Shown here one piece after another: positions 63,918 to 64,000 of a stretch of DNA of 64,000 bases. A program made the position numbers and the translations under genes. A model generated the notes under the pieces. That model was not told the DNA's origin. It saw only the letters and a program-made list of their open reading frames with translations, and ran no database searches. Origin of the DNA: Euwallacea fornicatus (taxonomy: Eukaryota; Arthropoda; Insecta; Coleoptera; Curculionidae); contig NC_089548.1 of assembly GCF_040115645.1 (NCBI RefSeq), positions 5,580,001 to 5,644,000 on the forward strand. The letters run 5' to 3'. Each line of letters starts with the position of its first letter. Within the stretch, counting starts at the first letter, position 1.

Positions 63918-64000
63918 CTATAAAAGCATTCTTTTGATCTTGACAAAAAAAGAGGTCCTTTTTTTAATAAAAACTTCTGATTAAACGGGTTTTATTTAAT

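Noticed and set aside
1..64000. CRISPR arrays, bacterial operons, riboswitches, rRNA and tRNA genes
   Set aside because: None seen. The window is spliced animal DNA and no tRNA B-box with a matching fold was found by eye.

Overview
This is a eukaryotic nuclear window, almost certainly from an insect. It is AT-rich, its genes are split by many GT-AG introns, and its introns carry many small TA-flanked DNA transposons whose ends start TACAGGG. A beetle or similar holometabolous insect is plausible, but I cannot fix the order from sequence alone. Exon models were built by hand: each coding exon was joined only where splice sites and reading phase agreed.

Layout, left to right. 172-2717 (+): 3' end of a large gene, probably EPG5. 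3231-18395 (-): a five-exon gene ending in a FAM89/LRAP25 domain, with very long transposon-filled introns. 18396-22368: intergenic, with transposase relics. 22369-37306 (-): a complete 24-exon BLTP3 (UHRF1BP1/SHIP164-type bridge-like lipid transfer protein) gene. 38663-43708 (+): complete eIF4B, with the nuclear RNase P RNA in its second intron. 43938-46614 (-): complete TMEM138, convergent with eIF4B. 48377-52719 (+): complete five-LIM adaptor PINCH (steamer duck), with two alternative first exons. 55328-56591 (+): complete p24 cargo receptor of the TMED7/TMED3 type. 57992-63917 (-): DRC11/IQCA1 (IQ and AAA domain protein of the ciliary dynein regulatory complex), with its 5' end beyond the window.

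The genes are not an operon or a pathway cluster. Several act on membrane traffic (EPG5, BLTP3, TMED7) and two are ciliary (TMEM138, DRC11), but this looks like ordinary gene order. The most notable item is the RNase P RNA gene (about 40309-40605) lying in sense orientation in the eIF4B intron. It has an 11-bp perfect P1 helix and recognisable CR-I and CR-V cores, and no obvious Pol III promoter. Other points are a FAM89 domain at the end of a much longer protein than in vertebrates, a DRC11 AAA domain whose Walker motifs look inactive, and several near-perfect fold-back elements inside transcribed introns.
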